64,000 nt of DNA from Protopterus annectens (GCF_019279795.1 NC_056733.1:1121170862-1121234861), one strand, 5' to 3'. Positions 52,409 to 62,886 are shown, counted from the stretch's first letter. Program-made: numbers and translations. Notes: a model not told the origin generated them from the sequence alone.

Positions 52409-53374
52409 CTGGCATGATTAAAGGGCAGTTCCCTGTGCATTCTAAGGCAGTGTAGCAACTTCCTCATGTACACAGACAACCCTCTTGTCTTACCTCCCAA
52501 CACTCAGACTTGTGAGAGATGCACTTATATCACCAAATTGGAAGCTATGCACTCTTCATCCAAGACTGGACTAGCTTGTCAAGAGGAGAAGGTCAACACC
52601 TGCACCACACCACATGGAACACATAGCCCTCCAGAACACCCACCATCACAGCTCTCACATAAAAACACAAACCACACACCCATCCTCATGAAAGGTCTCA
52701 ATAGAAATTTACCCAAACAGCAGACACCACCAAGACAGAAACACACTTGACCACAACAACACAGTACAAGCCACAGGACACATAGCTCACCTCCACAGTG
52801 TGCCCCTCAACCTAAGCCCCTAAGGCTAAACACCTTGCCCAATACACTAATCATAGGTGACTCAATAGTGAGGCATACAGATGTCCCACTCACTAGGTTG
52901 AATAAGGAGAAGGTAACAGTCAGTTGTTTATCAGGTGCCATAATCCAACACATAACACATGTACTCAGGTCACTCTCCAACAAGTACCAGTATGACTTTG
53001 TCATTGTCCATGTGGGTATGAATGACCTGAGACGCACCTCCCTGGACTGCTTGAAAAGAGACATGGTGGAGCTCTCGGATTATGTGACCCAGGCCTGTAT
53101 GACCCTAGCGCTGAGCAGTATCCTACCATCACCCAGAATGATGCCACAGTACAAACAAAAAAATATTGACTTCAACAATTGGCTAAGTTTCTGGTGTCAT
53201 TCTAAGGGGATCCAGTATTTGTCTGCTTGGGATGACATGACTGACAGACCTCAATGCTTTGCCAGAGATAGTCTGCATCTGTCACCCCTGGGGTTCCAGG
53301 TACTGGCTAAGGCTCTTGCCACTACTAGAGTGCCTTTTTTAGGCAGTGTTTCAAAGACCAAATTACCACCATAA
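52409..53374 (+). pseudogene. CR1 ORF1 with SGNH esterase domain, copy D
   Basis: The N-terminus (MIKGQFPVHSKA) hits a stop and lacks the segment with the first Cys pair; LMYTDNPLVLP then TCERCTYITKLEAM continue. The esterase blocks LIIGDSIVRHTD, IVHVGMNDLRR and DSLHLSPLGFQ are readable to 53,374. HVGMND replaces HAGVND and DSLH replaces DGLH, but catalytic residues stay. A stop near 52,750 separates linker and esterase. Confidence 0.85.
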
Positions 53375-53379
53375 CAGCT

Positions 53380-54371
53380 ATGAATAAATGCAATCTGAGG
53401 GTCATGTTGCTCAATGCTAGAAGTCTAAATCTCAAGATGCACTCGCTCGAAGCACTCCTCAAAATGGAGAACATTGCCATTTGTGCTGTAATGGAGACCT
53501 GGTTTAAAGTGGCAGAAAGCACCCATGTGCTACCAGGCTATAACTCATTCAACACCTTTCGGCCCTGAAACATGGACCGAAGTGCCAAAGGCGATGGTGT
53601 CTCCATATTCATAAAGGATATGCACACCTCCAGACTAGTAGCCCAGCATAATGCATCTGAGATACTTCAGGTACAACTAATATTAGGTAAGATGGCGATC
53701 CAGGTCATAGCCTGCTATAGGTCACCAACCTTGTCCCTAGACTCTCACTCCATGTTCCTAAGCACCCTGGAATCTATCAAGGTCCAACCCAACACTCTCA
53801 TACTAGGAGACTTCAACTACCCCTCCATCAACTGGAAAAACTACTCAAGCACCAATACACTGGCCCAATGCCTTCTGGAATTTATCGATTCCAATGCCCT
53901 GGACCAGCTCATTCTGACACCCACTAGAGGAAGCAACATCCTTGACCTGGTTATTACTAACATGGGCGACCACTGCTCTACATCAATAGTTAATCCCTCC
54001 CTGGTCAGATCCGACCATAAACTAATCACCATGGAAATCCACATCTCACCCCCCCCCCACAAAGGTAACCACCTTGAAAAACTTCTCCAAAGCTGACTTT
54101 GGGATCCTAAAAACAGAGGTGGCTAACTTCATGGCACCCATGCCCATAGAAAATAGCTGCATGACTGTTGAGTGAATCATACACCAATGCATTGTATGAA
54201 CATGTACATAAATGCATGGAACTAGCCATACCCAACAGAACCAAGATGCTCTCCTCCAAAAAAACGAAGCCAATCTGGTGGTCCCCTGCCATTAATAAAC
54301 TCTACAACAGAAGGAAGAAACTGTTGCAGAAAAAGGTGAGCTCCCAAGACTGGAAAAACTCCTTTATTAGC
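53380..54371 (+). pseudogene. CR1 ORF2 endonuclease, copy D
   Basis: LRVMLLNARSLNLKMHS; METWFKVAES (catalytic Glu); TLILGDFNYPSINW; LVRSDHKLITMEIH. An in-frame TGA near 53,567 splits the domain, and a frame shift lies at a C-run near 54,050. The linker runs to LYNRRKKLLQKK before the nested CR1. Confidence 0.88.
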
Positions 54372-54850
54372 CTCACAAAGAGGATTACCGGCCTCAAACA
54401 GATGCCCTACGCAGACCGTCTCAAAAAACTCCAGCTTTACTCTGTCACATATTGCCTACTCAGAGGCGATCTCTGCCTAACATGCAAAGCTATGTCAAAA
54501 CCAGAGCTGTTGGACATGCTCCACATAAAGAAATCCCAATCCCTCTGAGCTACACGCTCTAGGGACCTAAACCTTGTCACCACAATAAACAGAACATGCT
54601 GGAGGGATAGATTCCTGTCTCAGAGACTTCCCATACTCTGGGACAAACTACCTATCTATATCAAACAAAGCTCCTCATTAGCACTCTTCAAGAAAAATCT
54701 TGATGATTGGATGGGGATCACTTCTGTGGCTCTGCTTGACAGGGGCACAGGAAAATAATTTTCTTGGGTGGCAAAAGCCAGGGTACCGTTTGGCTAGGCT
54801 TATATAGGCCCTAGGGCCAATAGTCTTGTACCTACCTATGAACCTATGAA
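54372..54850 (+). mobile_element. CR1 copy E, 3' fragment nested in CR1 D
   Basis: The host linker reads up to NSFISLT and then jumps to KRITGLKQMPYADRLKKLQLYS, the ORF2 C-terminus. It runs through CWRDRFLSQRLPILW to a full tail (AATAGTCTTGTACC.. then CCTATGAACCTATGAAC). At 54,851 the host linker resumes with KKLRSLIKSSKASYEG. About 480 bp, 5'-truncated, same family as the host. Confidence 0.88.
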
Positions 54851-56660
54851 CAAAAAGTTGAGATCACTCATCAAATCCTCCAAAGCCAGCTATGAAGGCA
54901 GAATTGCAGCAGACACTAAAAACAATCACAAAGCCTTCTATAGTTATATCAAGAACCTCCATGGCAATACCCAGATTTGCTCTGAGTTACTGCACAATGG
55001 TACCTCCTATACTGAGCCAACAGATATTGCCAACATATTGGCCGACAGATTCAGTGCCAACTTTACCCCTCTCTCCCACCCTAAAGGACCAATCACAATA
55101 CCGGAAGAATGCCAGGTACCCAGCATTACTGCAGCACAGGTTAAAGTTGCATTGTCCAAGGCCAAGAATACAGCTTTCATGGGACCTGATAATATCCCTG
55201 GCTGTGTTCTACATGAACTACAAAGTGAACTGGCACCACATCTGTATGCTCTGTTCAGTCACAGCCTCACCTCAGGCTTTGTCCCTACCAAATGGCGTAC
55301 TGCTACAGTCCATAAAGAGGAACAACAGACCCTGGGAATTATCTGCCCATTAGCCTGATGAGTCTGATATGTAAAGCTATGGAGTGCATCATCATGGACC
55401 TGATTAACAAAGATATAGGAAATCTCCAAACTCTAGACGCCATGCAATTTGGCTTTGTGAAAGGGAGATCATGCCTGCGCAACCTGGTTGACTTCTTTGA
55501 GTCAGTCACCAGGGCTGTGGATGAAGGTAAGGCAGTGTCTACAGCCTACCTCGATCTGGCCAAGGCCTTTGATACCATTCCTCACTCGGGAATTATTGAT
55601 AAACTCACCAAACTAAGCATCAAACTCTATATCACTAGGTGGCTTGCAAATTAGCTCACAGATAGAAAACATAGTGTGAAAGTAGCAGACTCCAAGTCAG
55701 ACAGCTGACCAGTCACAAGTGGAGTCCCACAGGGATTGGCCCTGGGTCCTGTCCTGTTCAGCAGCTACTTCTCAGAAGTCCAGGCCAACACAAAGGGACT
55801 CTTTCTGACCAAGTTTGCAGACGACTGCAAGCTGGAAGCCATTATTAACTCCCCAAGTGATGCAGACATCCTACAGAAAGGCCTCACTGAGACCAGTGAC
55901 TGGTGTCAAAAGCATGGCCTTAAGCTTAACGCCAAAAAATGCTTCATCATACCGTTTGGTAAACACTCAGTTCCCAGTAATTACCACATCAATGGGAGTC
56001 CACTGAACAGTGAAGGCATTATAAGATATCTGGTGATGCAGGTTGACAACAAACTCTCCTTCGACCACCACATTGCCACTCTGGTCAGAAAGTCCTTCTA
56101 TGTGGCACATCTCATTACCAAGGGTTTTGCATCCAGGAAGAAAGATGTCATTATCTCTCTCTCTCTCTCTCTCTACTCTTCCTTCATTAGACCAATCATC
56201 GAGTATGATACCCCATTTGGCATGTACCTCACTAGACACCTGCAACAGCTGGAGAGGCCACAGAAGTACCTCACAAAGAGGATCCTAGGCATTAAACACA
56301 TGTACTACATGGATAGACTCAAAAGACTCCAACTATTCTCTGTCTCAAATCGTCTACTTAGATGCGATCTCTGCTTGACTTACAATGCCGTGTCTGACCC
56401 AGCTCTGTTAGAAATGCTACATCTAAAGAAATCCCAATACCTCTGCTCCACATGCTCCAGAGACCTCAACCTCATTACCATAATCAACAGAACATGCTGG
56501 AGGGACACGTTCCTCACCCAGAGACTGCCCATGCTCTGGAATAGACTTCCCATACATGTCAAGTAGAGCACCTTGCTGTCTCTCTTCAAGAGAAATATAG
56601 ATGAGTGGATGGGTAATAGAAAGTTCAGTTCACCCCAGGGATCACTCCAGTGGCTCTAAT
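54851..56660 (+). pseudogene. CR1 ORF2 linker and reverse transcriptase, copy D
   Basis: KSSKASYEGRIAADTKNNHKAF; ALSKAKNTAFMGPDN; MSLICKAMECIIM; MQFGFVKGRSCLRNLVDF; AYLDLAKAFDTIPH; LFLTKFADDCKLEAI (FADD kept); CWRDTFLTQRLPMLWNRLP. Lesions include a small deletion near 55,310, a W-to-stop near 55,654, a TGA near 55,707 and a TAG near 56,564. A (CT)n run at 56,155-56,174 adds SLSL in frame. Confidence 0.88.
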
Positions 56661-56775
56661 TGATAGAGGCACTGGGAACTAATGTCAGGTGGCACAATGC
56701 CAGGACACTTCTATGGGCTAGGCTTGTAAAGGTTCCAGGGCCATTAGCCTAGTACACACCTATGAATCTATGAGC

Positions 56776-56777
<2 letters not shown>

Positions 56778-56825
<48 letters not shown>
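56778..56825. repeat. (TA)n microsatellite
   Basis: About 24 TA dinucleotides after the CR1 D tail. Confidence 0.97.
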
Positions 56826-56831
<6 letters not shown>

Positions 56832-56850
56832 GGATTTACTTTGACTTAAA

Positions 56851-57210
56851 GAAAGTATGATCCACCAAAAGCTACTTACCCAAGCTTAATCCACCAAAAC
56901 ACCCCTTCAATGAATTAACTGACTGCCGAATTCCTTTCACAGGGAAAGGAACCACTTGACCACCATGAAAAAGAGATGAACAAAGGAAAAGTAAGCCCAC
57001 CAAAATGGGGGACTTCGCCCCCACACCCCCCCTACTTAAATATACCAACTCCGAGATCGCATTACATGGAAGACAGGGCATAGTTCACCATGGTGGTCAA
57101 GTAGTTCCTTTCTCTGTGAAAGGAATTCGGCAGTCTGTTCATTTGTTGAATAGGTGTTTTTCGGTGGATTAAGCTTGGGTAAGTAGCTTTCGGTGGATCG
57201 TACTTTCAGT
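56851..57210. mobile_element. Fold-back element with about 120-bp inverted arms
   Basis: Left arm 56,851-56,967 and right arm 57,089-57,210 are near-perfect inverted copies (for example GCTACTTACCCAAGCTTAAT in the left arm, its complement in the right). The loop holds a GC-rich core (GGGGGACTTCGCCCCC). It is flanked by (TA)n on both sides. No coding content. Confidence 0.9.
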
Positions 57211-57213
57211 GAA

Positions 57214-57216
<3 letters not shown>

Positions 57217-57264
<48 letters not shown>
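57217..57264. repeat. (TA)n microsatellite
   Basis: About 24 TA dinucleotides separating two MITE-like elements. Confidence 0.97.
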
Positions 57265-57266
<2 letters not shown>

Positions 57267-57620
57267 GTCTAGGATGTTTGTCGAAACCCAAAAGACCGGG
57301 CATACTTATGCGAAAGTGCTTTTCACCGAAGAAGCACTTTCATGTAAGTATGCCTGTTGCCAAGGGCATACTATGTTCTGGAAAAGGGAAAATTCCCTTT
57401 TCCCCACTGTAGTACAGTCTCGGAGGGAGAATATTAAAGTAGGGGGGTGGGGGGCACAGCCCCCCACATGGAGGGTGCAGGGGGGCTAAAACATTAATGC
57501 AGTGGGTTTTTTTTGTAACACACTTTAACGAAAGCACTTTTTCAATAAAAGCGCTTTTGTTAAAGTGTGTTCGGTTGTTATGGATTCGGACATTTGCTCA
57601 TTCTAGCAAACGTCCTAGAT

Positions 57621-57622
<2 letters not shown>
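57265..57622. mobile_element. MITE with GG(G/A)TCTAGGA(T/C)GTTTG ends, in (TA)n
   Basis: Left GGGTCTAGGATGTTTG and right (inward) GGATCTAGGACGTTTG; TA on both sides. It contains two strong hairpins, near 57,302-57,352 (GCATACTTA..GCGAAAGTGCTTTT paired with its complement) and near 57,520-57,575 (AACACACTTTAACGAAAGC with its complement), plus a GC-rich core GGGGGGCACAGCCCCCC. Confidence 0.88.

Positions 57623-57660
<38 letters not shown>
57623..57660. repeat. (TA)n microsatellite
   Basis: About 19 TA dinucleotides. Confidence 0.97.
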
Positions 57661-57666
<6 letters not shown>

Positions 57667-57673
57667 CCCACAA

Positions 57674-57675
<2 letters not shown>

Positions 57676-57726
<51 letters not shown>

Positions 57727-57778
57727 TGCATGCATGCACCTCCTCTAATGATCCCCTCACTACAACCCACACAGACAG

Positions 57779-57857
<79 letters not shown>
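57676..57857. repeat. Two (CA)n tracts with a short spacer
   Basis: Tracts at 57,676-57,720 and 57,780-57,857, separated by 59 bp containing ATGCATGCATGCA. Confidence 0.97.
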
Positions 57858-57860
<3 letters not shown>

Positions 57861-58049
57861 CCCAGGAATTTAAACAGATAAAATCTGACCAAAACAACCA
57901 ATCAGCACAGACCCAGTCATAAATTATTTGATAATTGAATCAAAAAAATAAATAAATGTGTAAAAAATACATTTATAAAGTCAAACTTCACTGTTTTAAA
58001 ATAAGTTTAATGCCAAATATATTATTTAAATCTGGACATTTATCAGCAC

Positions 58050-58620
58050 GTAATTAATTACTTTGCCTGTATTTTGCACATTCTTTAATTAAAGTAATAT
58101 GTTCTCCCCGCAATCTAGAAAATAGTCTTTGGGATACTCTAAAAGTGAACTTATGAGTAATGTCTTTCTCAATCAGCTTAGCAAGAGCATTAGTGCTAAC
58201 TTTCCTACAAATGTCAGATAAATGTTCTGATATATGTTCCCTTAACATCCTATTTTTTTCCTTTATAAAACAGGGGCATTTTCACAAGTTGCTAAATATA
58301 CCATATTAGCAACTTTACAAGTAGCAAAATAATTAAAATAAAATTCCCTGTTATTAAGAGGATGTCTAAAATCCTTATTAATATTAATACACTTACAAAA
58401 CTGAGAATTATGGTAGGGTACTGTAAAAGTAGTTCAATGATATTTTCTGTATATCATTATGTTCTTTGTCACATAACCGTTGCTTTAAATTTCTCTCATT
58501 TAAATACAAATCTTGATGCATTCCCCAAATCTCTTTTATTTCAGGAACTGAACACAATTATTTTTAATAATTATTTTTGATAATATCTACTATCTGGGTT
58601 TTCATTTTGTTATATTTAAA
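58050..58620 (-). mobile_element. Penelope-like element fragment, minus strand
   Basis: Minus-strand text gives VVYLATC then a GIY-YIG-type helix, MLREHISEHLSDICRKVSTN ALAKLIEKDI, and a tail FTFRVSQRLFSRLRGEHITLIKEC (58,054-58,310). Upstream on that strand, LYLNERNLKQRLCDKEHNDI (58,440-58,520) fits the region between RT and nuclease. It is a second PLE in the window, decayed, with no intact RT. Confidence 0.65.
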
Positions 58621-59030
58621 AATATATCTAACCCTTTGTGTATTCACACTAGAATTATTAGTTACATTTACTGATTGATTGTTTTTTTGTCAGATATTAT
58701 CTATATAAATTCCTATGATTTTAATAGATGTTATTCACATTGATAAAAATAAATTTCTCAAATGCTTTGCAGTTAAAAAAGTTTTTGAGTGGTGTGGATA
58801 CCTCTTTTTTATTTTGTTTGATTAGTGTTTCACATAATGATGCTACAGTTCATGTTTGGTATCACTCATACTCCTACAGACATGCATGCATGCTGCCACA
58901 CATATACATGTACTAACACATCCCACTACCACTACACTTCTCTGCAGACACTTACTGGATCTGAGTTTCCATGCAGTCTCAAAGGTTTATATGCACGCAG
59001 TCTAGGAGTTCATTAAGGAGCCTAGTTCAA
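58621..59030. other. Unassigned sequence
   Basis: AT-rich; an ATGCATGCATGC patch near 58,882. No gene recognised. Confidence 0.4.
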
Positions 59031-59034
59031 ATTC

Positions 59035-59145
59035 CCAGTTACCTAAAAGCATTTACTTGTTAAGTGAATTGCTCATGGTCACAAAGTAGGTAAATGAAGG
59101 TGTAAAGATTCAAACCCTGAATAATTGGCACAGGAAGCAGCAGCT
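59035..59145 (+). repeat. MIR-like / CORE-SINE fragment
   Basis: GTTAAGTGAATTGCTCATGG, then TCACAAAGTAGGTAAATGAAG and GATTCAAACCCTGAA, closely follow the 3' part of MIR-type elements (TTAAGTGACTTGCCCAAGGT, CACA, GATTTGAACCC). Old and short. Confidence 0.55.
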
Positions 59146-59465
59146 CATTAACAGATCAGAGCTTTAGTTCTCTGGATGGGCAGTCTCTCCATTGACTACA
59201 GTGGGGGAACGCAACATGGCCAGCCATGCTAAATGCATGGCTGCATAACTACCCTAAGTGGAGGCATTTCTGGAAGAGAGCACATGGCTGCTCACCCAGA
59301 ATGCCTCATTAGCATTTATCATGGCGATGGAGATAGCCCACTGTGAAGATTCTATTGACTGTGTAGAACCATTGTGAGTTCCATCTCTTTTATGGATTAC
59401 TGCTGGTGATAGCACATTCTGAATCCCAGCCATAGTCAATAAAATGTGTGTAACTGGTGAGCACA

Positions 59466-59467
<2 letters not shown>

Positions 59468-59513
<46 letters not shown>

Positions 59514-59522
59514 TGTGTGTGT
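59468..59522. repeat. (GT)n microsatellite
   Basis: About 22 GT dinucleotides followed by interrupted GT. Confidence 0.97.
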
Positions 59523-59696
59523 TGTGTGCATATGTGTGTTGTAATGGGCTACACTGTCAATTTCTGACAATAATGAACTGAAATATAGTGTTGTGATTAT
59601 AATATATGTATTCATTCATTCATTTGATTATAATTAAGCAGCTGAGATATACAAAGTCAACAAAGTGGCTGTATTTTTGTGGGGACCTTTCTGTGT

Positions 59697-59722
59697 GCAT
59701 ATGTGTGTGTGTGTCTGCGCGT

Positions 59723-59779
<57 letters not shown>
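59697..59779. repeat. (TG)n-CGCG-(CA)n microsatellite
   Basis: TG repeats, TCTGCGCGTG, then about 28 CA; self-complementary overall. Confidence 0.95.
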
Positions 59780-59780
<1 letters not shown>

Positions 59781-60019
59781 GTGTTACAATGGGTTACACT
59801 TTATGAATCTGACTGTAACCAGCTGGATTGTATTATTTCCACTAGTTATGTATTTATTCATCTGCTTTATCACAATCAGACATCTGAGGTGTACAGAATA
59901 AAGTGAAAGCAACTATGAGCAAACCTTTGTGGTGTAGTGAGTCTTAAAATTTTTGATTTTCTGGTAAATAGCTGGGGATGATAATCAATTATGCTAGACA
60001 TTGCAGTTTCATACTACTT

Positions 60020-60560
60020 ATTGTGTAATTATTCATTTATTACTTTTAACATTTATTTATCAGGAAAGTCTGACTGTGCCACAAGTGTCCCTTTTCAGCA
60101 AAGGCCCGGGAATAAAAGCTCCAAGATATCATATTTAATGAAACTGATATTTACAATAAATTTTATAATGCAGTTTCAGCGAATACATATGATAATAATA
60201 TAATAAAACTTGTATTGATATTCACAAACATTAACTTTACAGCCTTGTACTGATACTTTGCAGATAGAAAAGTGGTGTGTAACATAGATAGGAGTAATTT
60301 AAAGAAATAGAATAGAGTGAGGTATAAGAGGAGATAAGCAACTTTGAGTTTTAACAAAGAAGTAGTGATGGAATAGTAATTTGATTGCGCTAATGAAAAG
60401 TAGGTTTAGAAGCATATGAAGTACAACAAAGTGAGCTATTACAGTGGATAAGCAAGTTAAGTGATTTAGTGCTTTAAAGGGAGGTATAAGAAAGGTGATG
60501 AAGGGTTTCAGAAAGCTATGTCCCAGATGAAGAGCAGGGACAAAGCCATGAGGCATAGAG
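60020..60560 (-). repeat. L2-type LINE 3' end, minus strand
   Basis: Minus-strand text reads TTGGAGCTTTTATTCCCGGG, then CCTTTGCTGAAAAGGGAC, CAGTCAGACTTTCC and TAAATAAATG: the same tail as 46,575-46,671. The boundary to the right is a guess. Confidence 0.7.
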
Positions 60561-61022
60561 GAACTCTTTTTTTAATTGTTTGTAAAGATGAAAGTTTGTG
60601 ATAGACCTGATTGTTATAGGAATTGTATTCCAAGTTCTAGCTACACTATGTGTACTTGTGCAAGTGATAGTTGTTCTGGAGTTCACTGTATGCGTCTGGA
60701 AAAAATAGCTGAAATATATTGCTGTGGTTATTTATTTATTTATTCATTCATTTTGATCACAATTAGACATCTAAGTTGTACACAGTCTACAAAATGTTTG
60801 TAATTGGTGGGCACCCCTGTGTATGTGTGGGTGGGAGGGTTTCAGTGGGTTGCATTGTATGCATCTGACAACAATGAGCTGATATATATTACTGTGGCTA
60901 TTTATTTGGTGACGGTAGACATCTAAGGTGTACTCAGTCACTAAAGTGTATGCAACTGTTTTGTGGGGATTCTTAAAAGTACAAAAAGAGAAATCTGTGG
61001 TATCCGTCAAAATCTCAGAAAA

Positions 61023-61047
61023 ACCCAGTATGCAACCTATACTGGGT
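61023..61047. other. Perfect 9-bp hairpin
   Basis: ACCCAGTAT, a 7-nt loop, then ATACTGGGT. Confidence 0.85.
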
Positions 61048-61049
61048 CC

Positions 61050-61325
61050 AAAACAAACCAAGAAGAAATGTCACAGTGTGGAACCTTTGCTGTGATGTTC
61101 ACTTCCTAAATTATGTTATGCACTTAGCTCATTAATTCAATTTTTCAACTCCATTTTATTTTTTATTCCATTTTTAACTCAACTGCGGACAACCTACTGT
61201 TTTCTGTTTCATTATTTTGTAGAACATATTTTACAGTTCGATTTTTATTAAGTGAATTAAGTGCATAACATAATTTAGGAAGTGAACATCACATCATCCA
61301 CACTGCAAAGTTTCTTCTTGGTTTG
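61050..61325. mobile_element. Fold-back MITE-like element
   Basis: Left arm about 61,056-61,137 and right arm about 61,240-61,325 are inverted copies: ACCAAGAAGAAA...CAGTGTGGA...TGTGATGTTCACTTCC, then TAAATTATGTTATGCACTTA. About 270 bp with a 100-bp AT-rich loop. No coding content and no clear TSD. Confidence 0.85.
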
Positions 61326-61339
61326 ATTCTTATAAGTAT

Positions 61340-61665
61340 GTATCACTGCTTCTTCCAAAACTGCCAGTTTTAGGAGGGTTTAGGAAAGTTAAAACTAAAT
61401 TTTATGGCAAAATCGGGGAGGTTTCTAAAATCAGCGACAACTGGGAAAAATGCCCGTATAAACTTGCAGAATTAGAATAACTCAATATCTATTTCTCAGG
61501 CTACCTCTGAGTAGGGGGGTTAGCTATTCTGCTTCATTCTGATGATGGATTAAGTTATGCCATAGTAATAGTAGAAGTGCAAAAGTAAATTAATGCTAAA
61601 ATGCTATGATTAATGCTCTGATCCCACACTGATAGATTTTGTTACATATCCACAATACAAATAGC
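61340..61665. other. Unassigned sequence
   Basis: AT-rich sequence of about 325 bp; no gene or repeat recognised. Confidence 0.4.
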
Positions 61666-61669
61666 ATCA

Positions 61670-62022
61670 GAAATACCTGCTCTAAGGACCTAAACAGGGA
61701 CTGTTGAAGGGACAGGTATGCATCTCAACTATGGTCCCTTCTCTAGAACAGGCTTTCCATCCTTGTGAAGCAAATCTCATCCCTAATAATATTCCAATGT
61801 AACTTGGAACAACGGATGGAAAATTGCAAATTTTCCTGTCGTCTGGTACCGATGCCTCTTATGGACATGGCAGCCTGTGAACACTTCATTTGTACACGTC
61901 TCTATCATAAGTTGTAATTCATAAAATTTCATGGGGTATTGAAACATGATGTCACCAATGTTTTGGTAATCTTGGCTAGAATAGCTCTTGGGACAATAGC
62001 CTAGAAACAGCCTATGAACCTA
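61670..62022 (+). repeat. Old CR1 3' fragment
   Basis: Translates in part as LLWNRLSILVKQISSLIIF, matching the CR1 ORF2 C-terminus (LWNRLPIHVKQ.TSL.LF), preceded by CTCTAAGGACCTAAACAGGG. It ends GGACAATAGCCTAGAAAC then CCTATGAACCTATAAA, the family tail. Much more diverged than copies A-D. Confidence 0.75.
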
Positions 62023-62058
62023 TAAAATAACTTCAACACTTTTGGTTACATTTAAAGC

Positions 62059-62364
62059 CATAACTCTCAACTGTACAGATTTTCGCAGAATGTCCAAATT
62101 TTTGCCTCATATTTTCAGTACATTTTTCATAAACGTCTTGTTTTTTAGCTAATCATTGAAGATTTAAGTCAGAACATTATGACAGACATTGGAGTTTCCC
62201 ACTTCACACCCTTCAGAAAATTCATGCTAATTCAAAGCCTGTTATTCCATCAACTTTCTAAGTTTATAAGCGGAATATTTAAAAATTGTCCCTATTTTTG
62301 GGCCTTTGTCCCACTTTTATTTACGATTTTGTCCAGATTTCTTGCCCTAAGACGTTGAGTTATG
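62059..62364. mobile_element. MITE with CATAACTC(T)CAAC ends
   Basis: Left CATAACTCTCAACTGTACAG and right (inward) CATAACTCAACGTCTTA. Paired inner text: TGTCC.AATTTTTGCC on the left, GTCCAGATTTCTTGCCC on the right. 306 bp, no coding content, TSD not clear. The ends recall those of the element at 24,586. Confidence 0.6.
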
Positions 62365-62760
62365 TTCTCAGTATCTACATATTTTATTAAAGACTGTATC
62401 GCCGTACTTTAAAAATCATAGTAGGGGTCAGAAGAGGATCTCTTTCTTCTTTTTCAGAACAAAACGTCTGCAGGTCCAAAGTTCTGGACAAGAACTATTT
62501 TTGTAGGCTTAGTTAAATTGTTTAATAACCGATGCACCCTTAAACAAGTCTAACAGTCTGATTTGATGAAGAAAACTGGTAAATTTTTGATGGAACAAAC
62601 ATAAACATCTAAGGTTGGGGCCAGGGGAAAGAAAATCTTTGCCATTAAGAGTACGTCTGAAATTACAATAACGGAAAAACAGTAGCCGAAACGTTAACAA
62701 CAAATTACAAGCTAGTAATCCGCAATGAAATACGTTTTTGCGTGAGTTTTTTTCCCCTTT
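62365..62760. other. Unassigned upstream flank of the candidate host gene
   Basis: AT-rich, with no recognised repeat. It includes a short block of plausible proximal-promoter sequence from about 62,640. Confidence 0.4.
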
Positions 62761-62764
62761 AAGT

Positions 62765-62886
62765 AGAACGTGATGACGCAACGATGACGTTCATACGGAT
62801 GGTGAATCGTTTCTGTTTGTCGAGACGTAGGCTGGGAGCTACGGAGAGAGAGGAACTGTAGAAAAAAAAAACTGTAGCAGGTTAAC
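62765..62886 (+). promoter_or_regulatory. Promoter and 5'UTR with two CRE/ATF-like sites
   Basis: TGACGCAA at 62,774-62,781 and TGACGTTCA at 62,785-62,793 lie 11 bp apart, about one helical turn, some 95-110 bp before the ATG. Local CpG density is high for this window (ACGTGATGACG, CGATGACG, ATCG, GTCGAGACG, TACGGA). No TATA box is seen near a likely start. This composition fits a TATA-less housekeeping-type promoter. Confidence 0.5.

Larger units (their letters stand above)
51945..56775 (+). mobile_element. CR1-type LINE copy D, interrupted by a second CR1 fragment
   Basis: 5'UTR from about 51,945 (shares AGTCTGCTCTTCA with copy C), ORF1 about 52,409-53,374, ORF2 53,380-54,371 and 54,851-56,660, tail to about 56,775 (CCTATGAATCTATGA). 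More diverged than A, B and C, with several stops and indels, so older. A 5'-truncated CR1 occupies 54,372-54,850. Confidence 0.88.
59385..60975 (+). repeat. Old tandem repeat, unit about 170-200 bp, interrupted by an L2 tail
   Basis: Diverged copies begin near 59,540, 59,785, 60,660 and 60,838, with a partial one at about 59,385-59,470. The shared order is AATGGGTTACACTGTATG, TCTGACAACAATGA.CTGA, TATTCATTCATTT, CACAAT.AGACATCT.AGGTGTACA.AGTC, ACAAAGTG, and a GTGTGTGTG stretch. Each unit has a GT-rich end; in two units this has grown into long (GT)n/(CA)n tracts. The L2-like block 59,990-60,560 interrupts it. Confidence 0.7.

Noticed and set aside
53841-54292. Minus-strand ORFs over CR1 D
   Set aside because: Antisense shadows of the endonuclease and linker region.
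59035-59145. tRNA gene
   Set aside because: GATTCAAACCC resembles a B box, but no cloverleaf can be formed and the flanking text is MIR-like.
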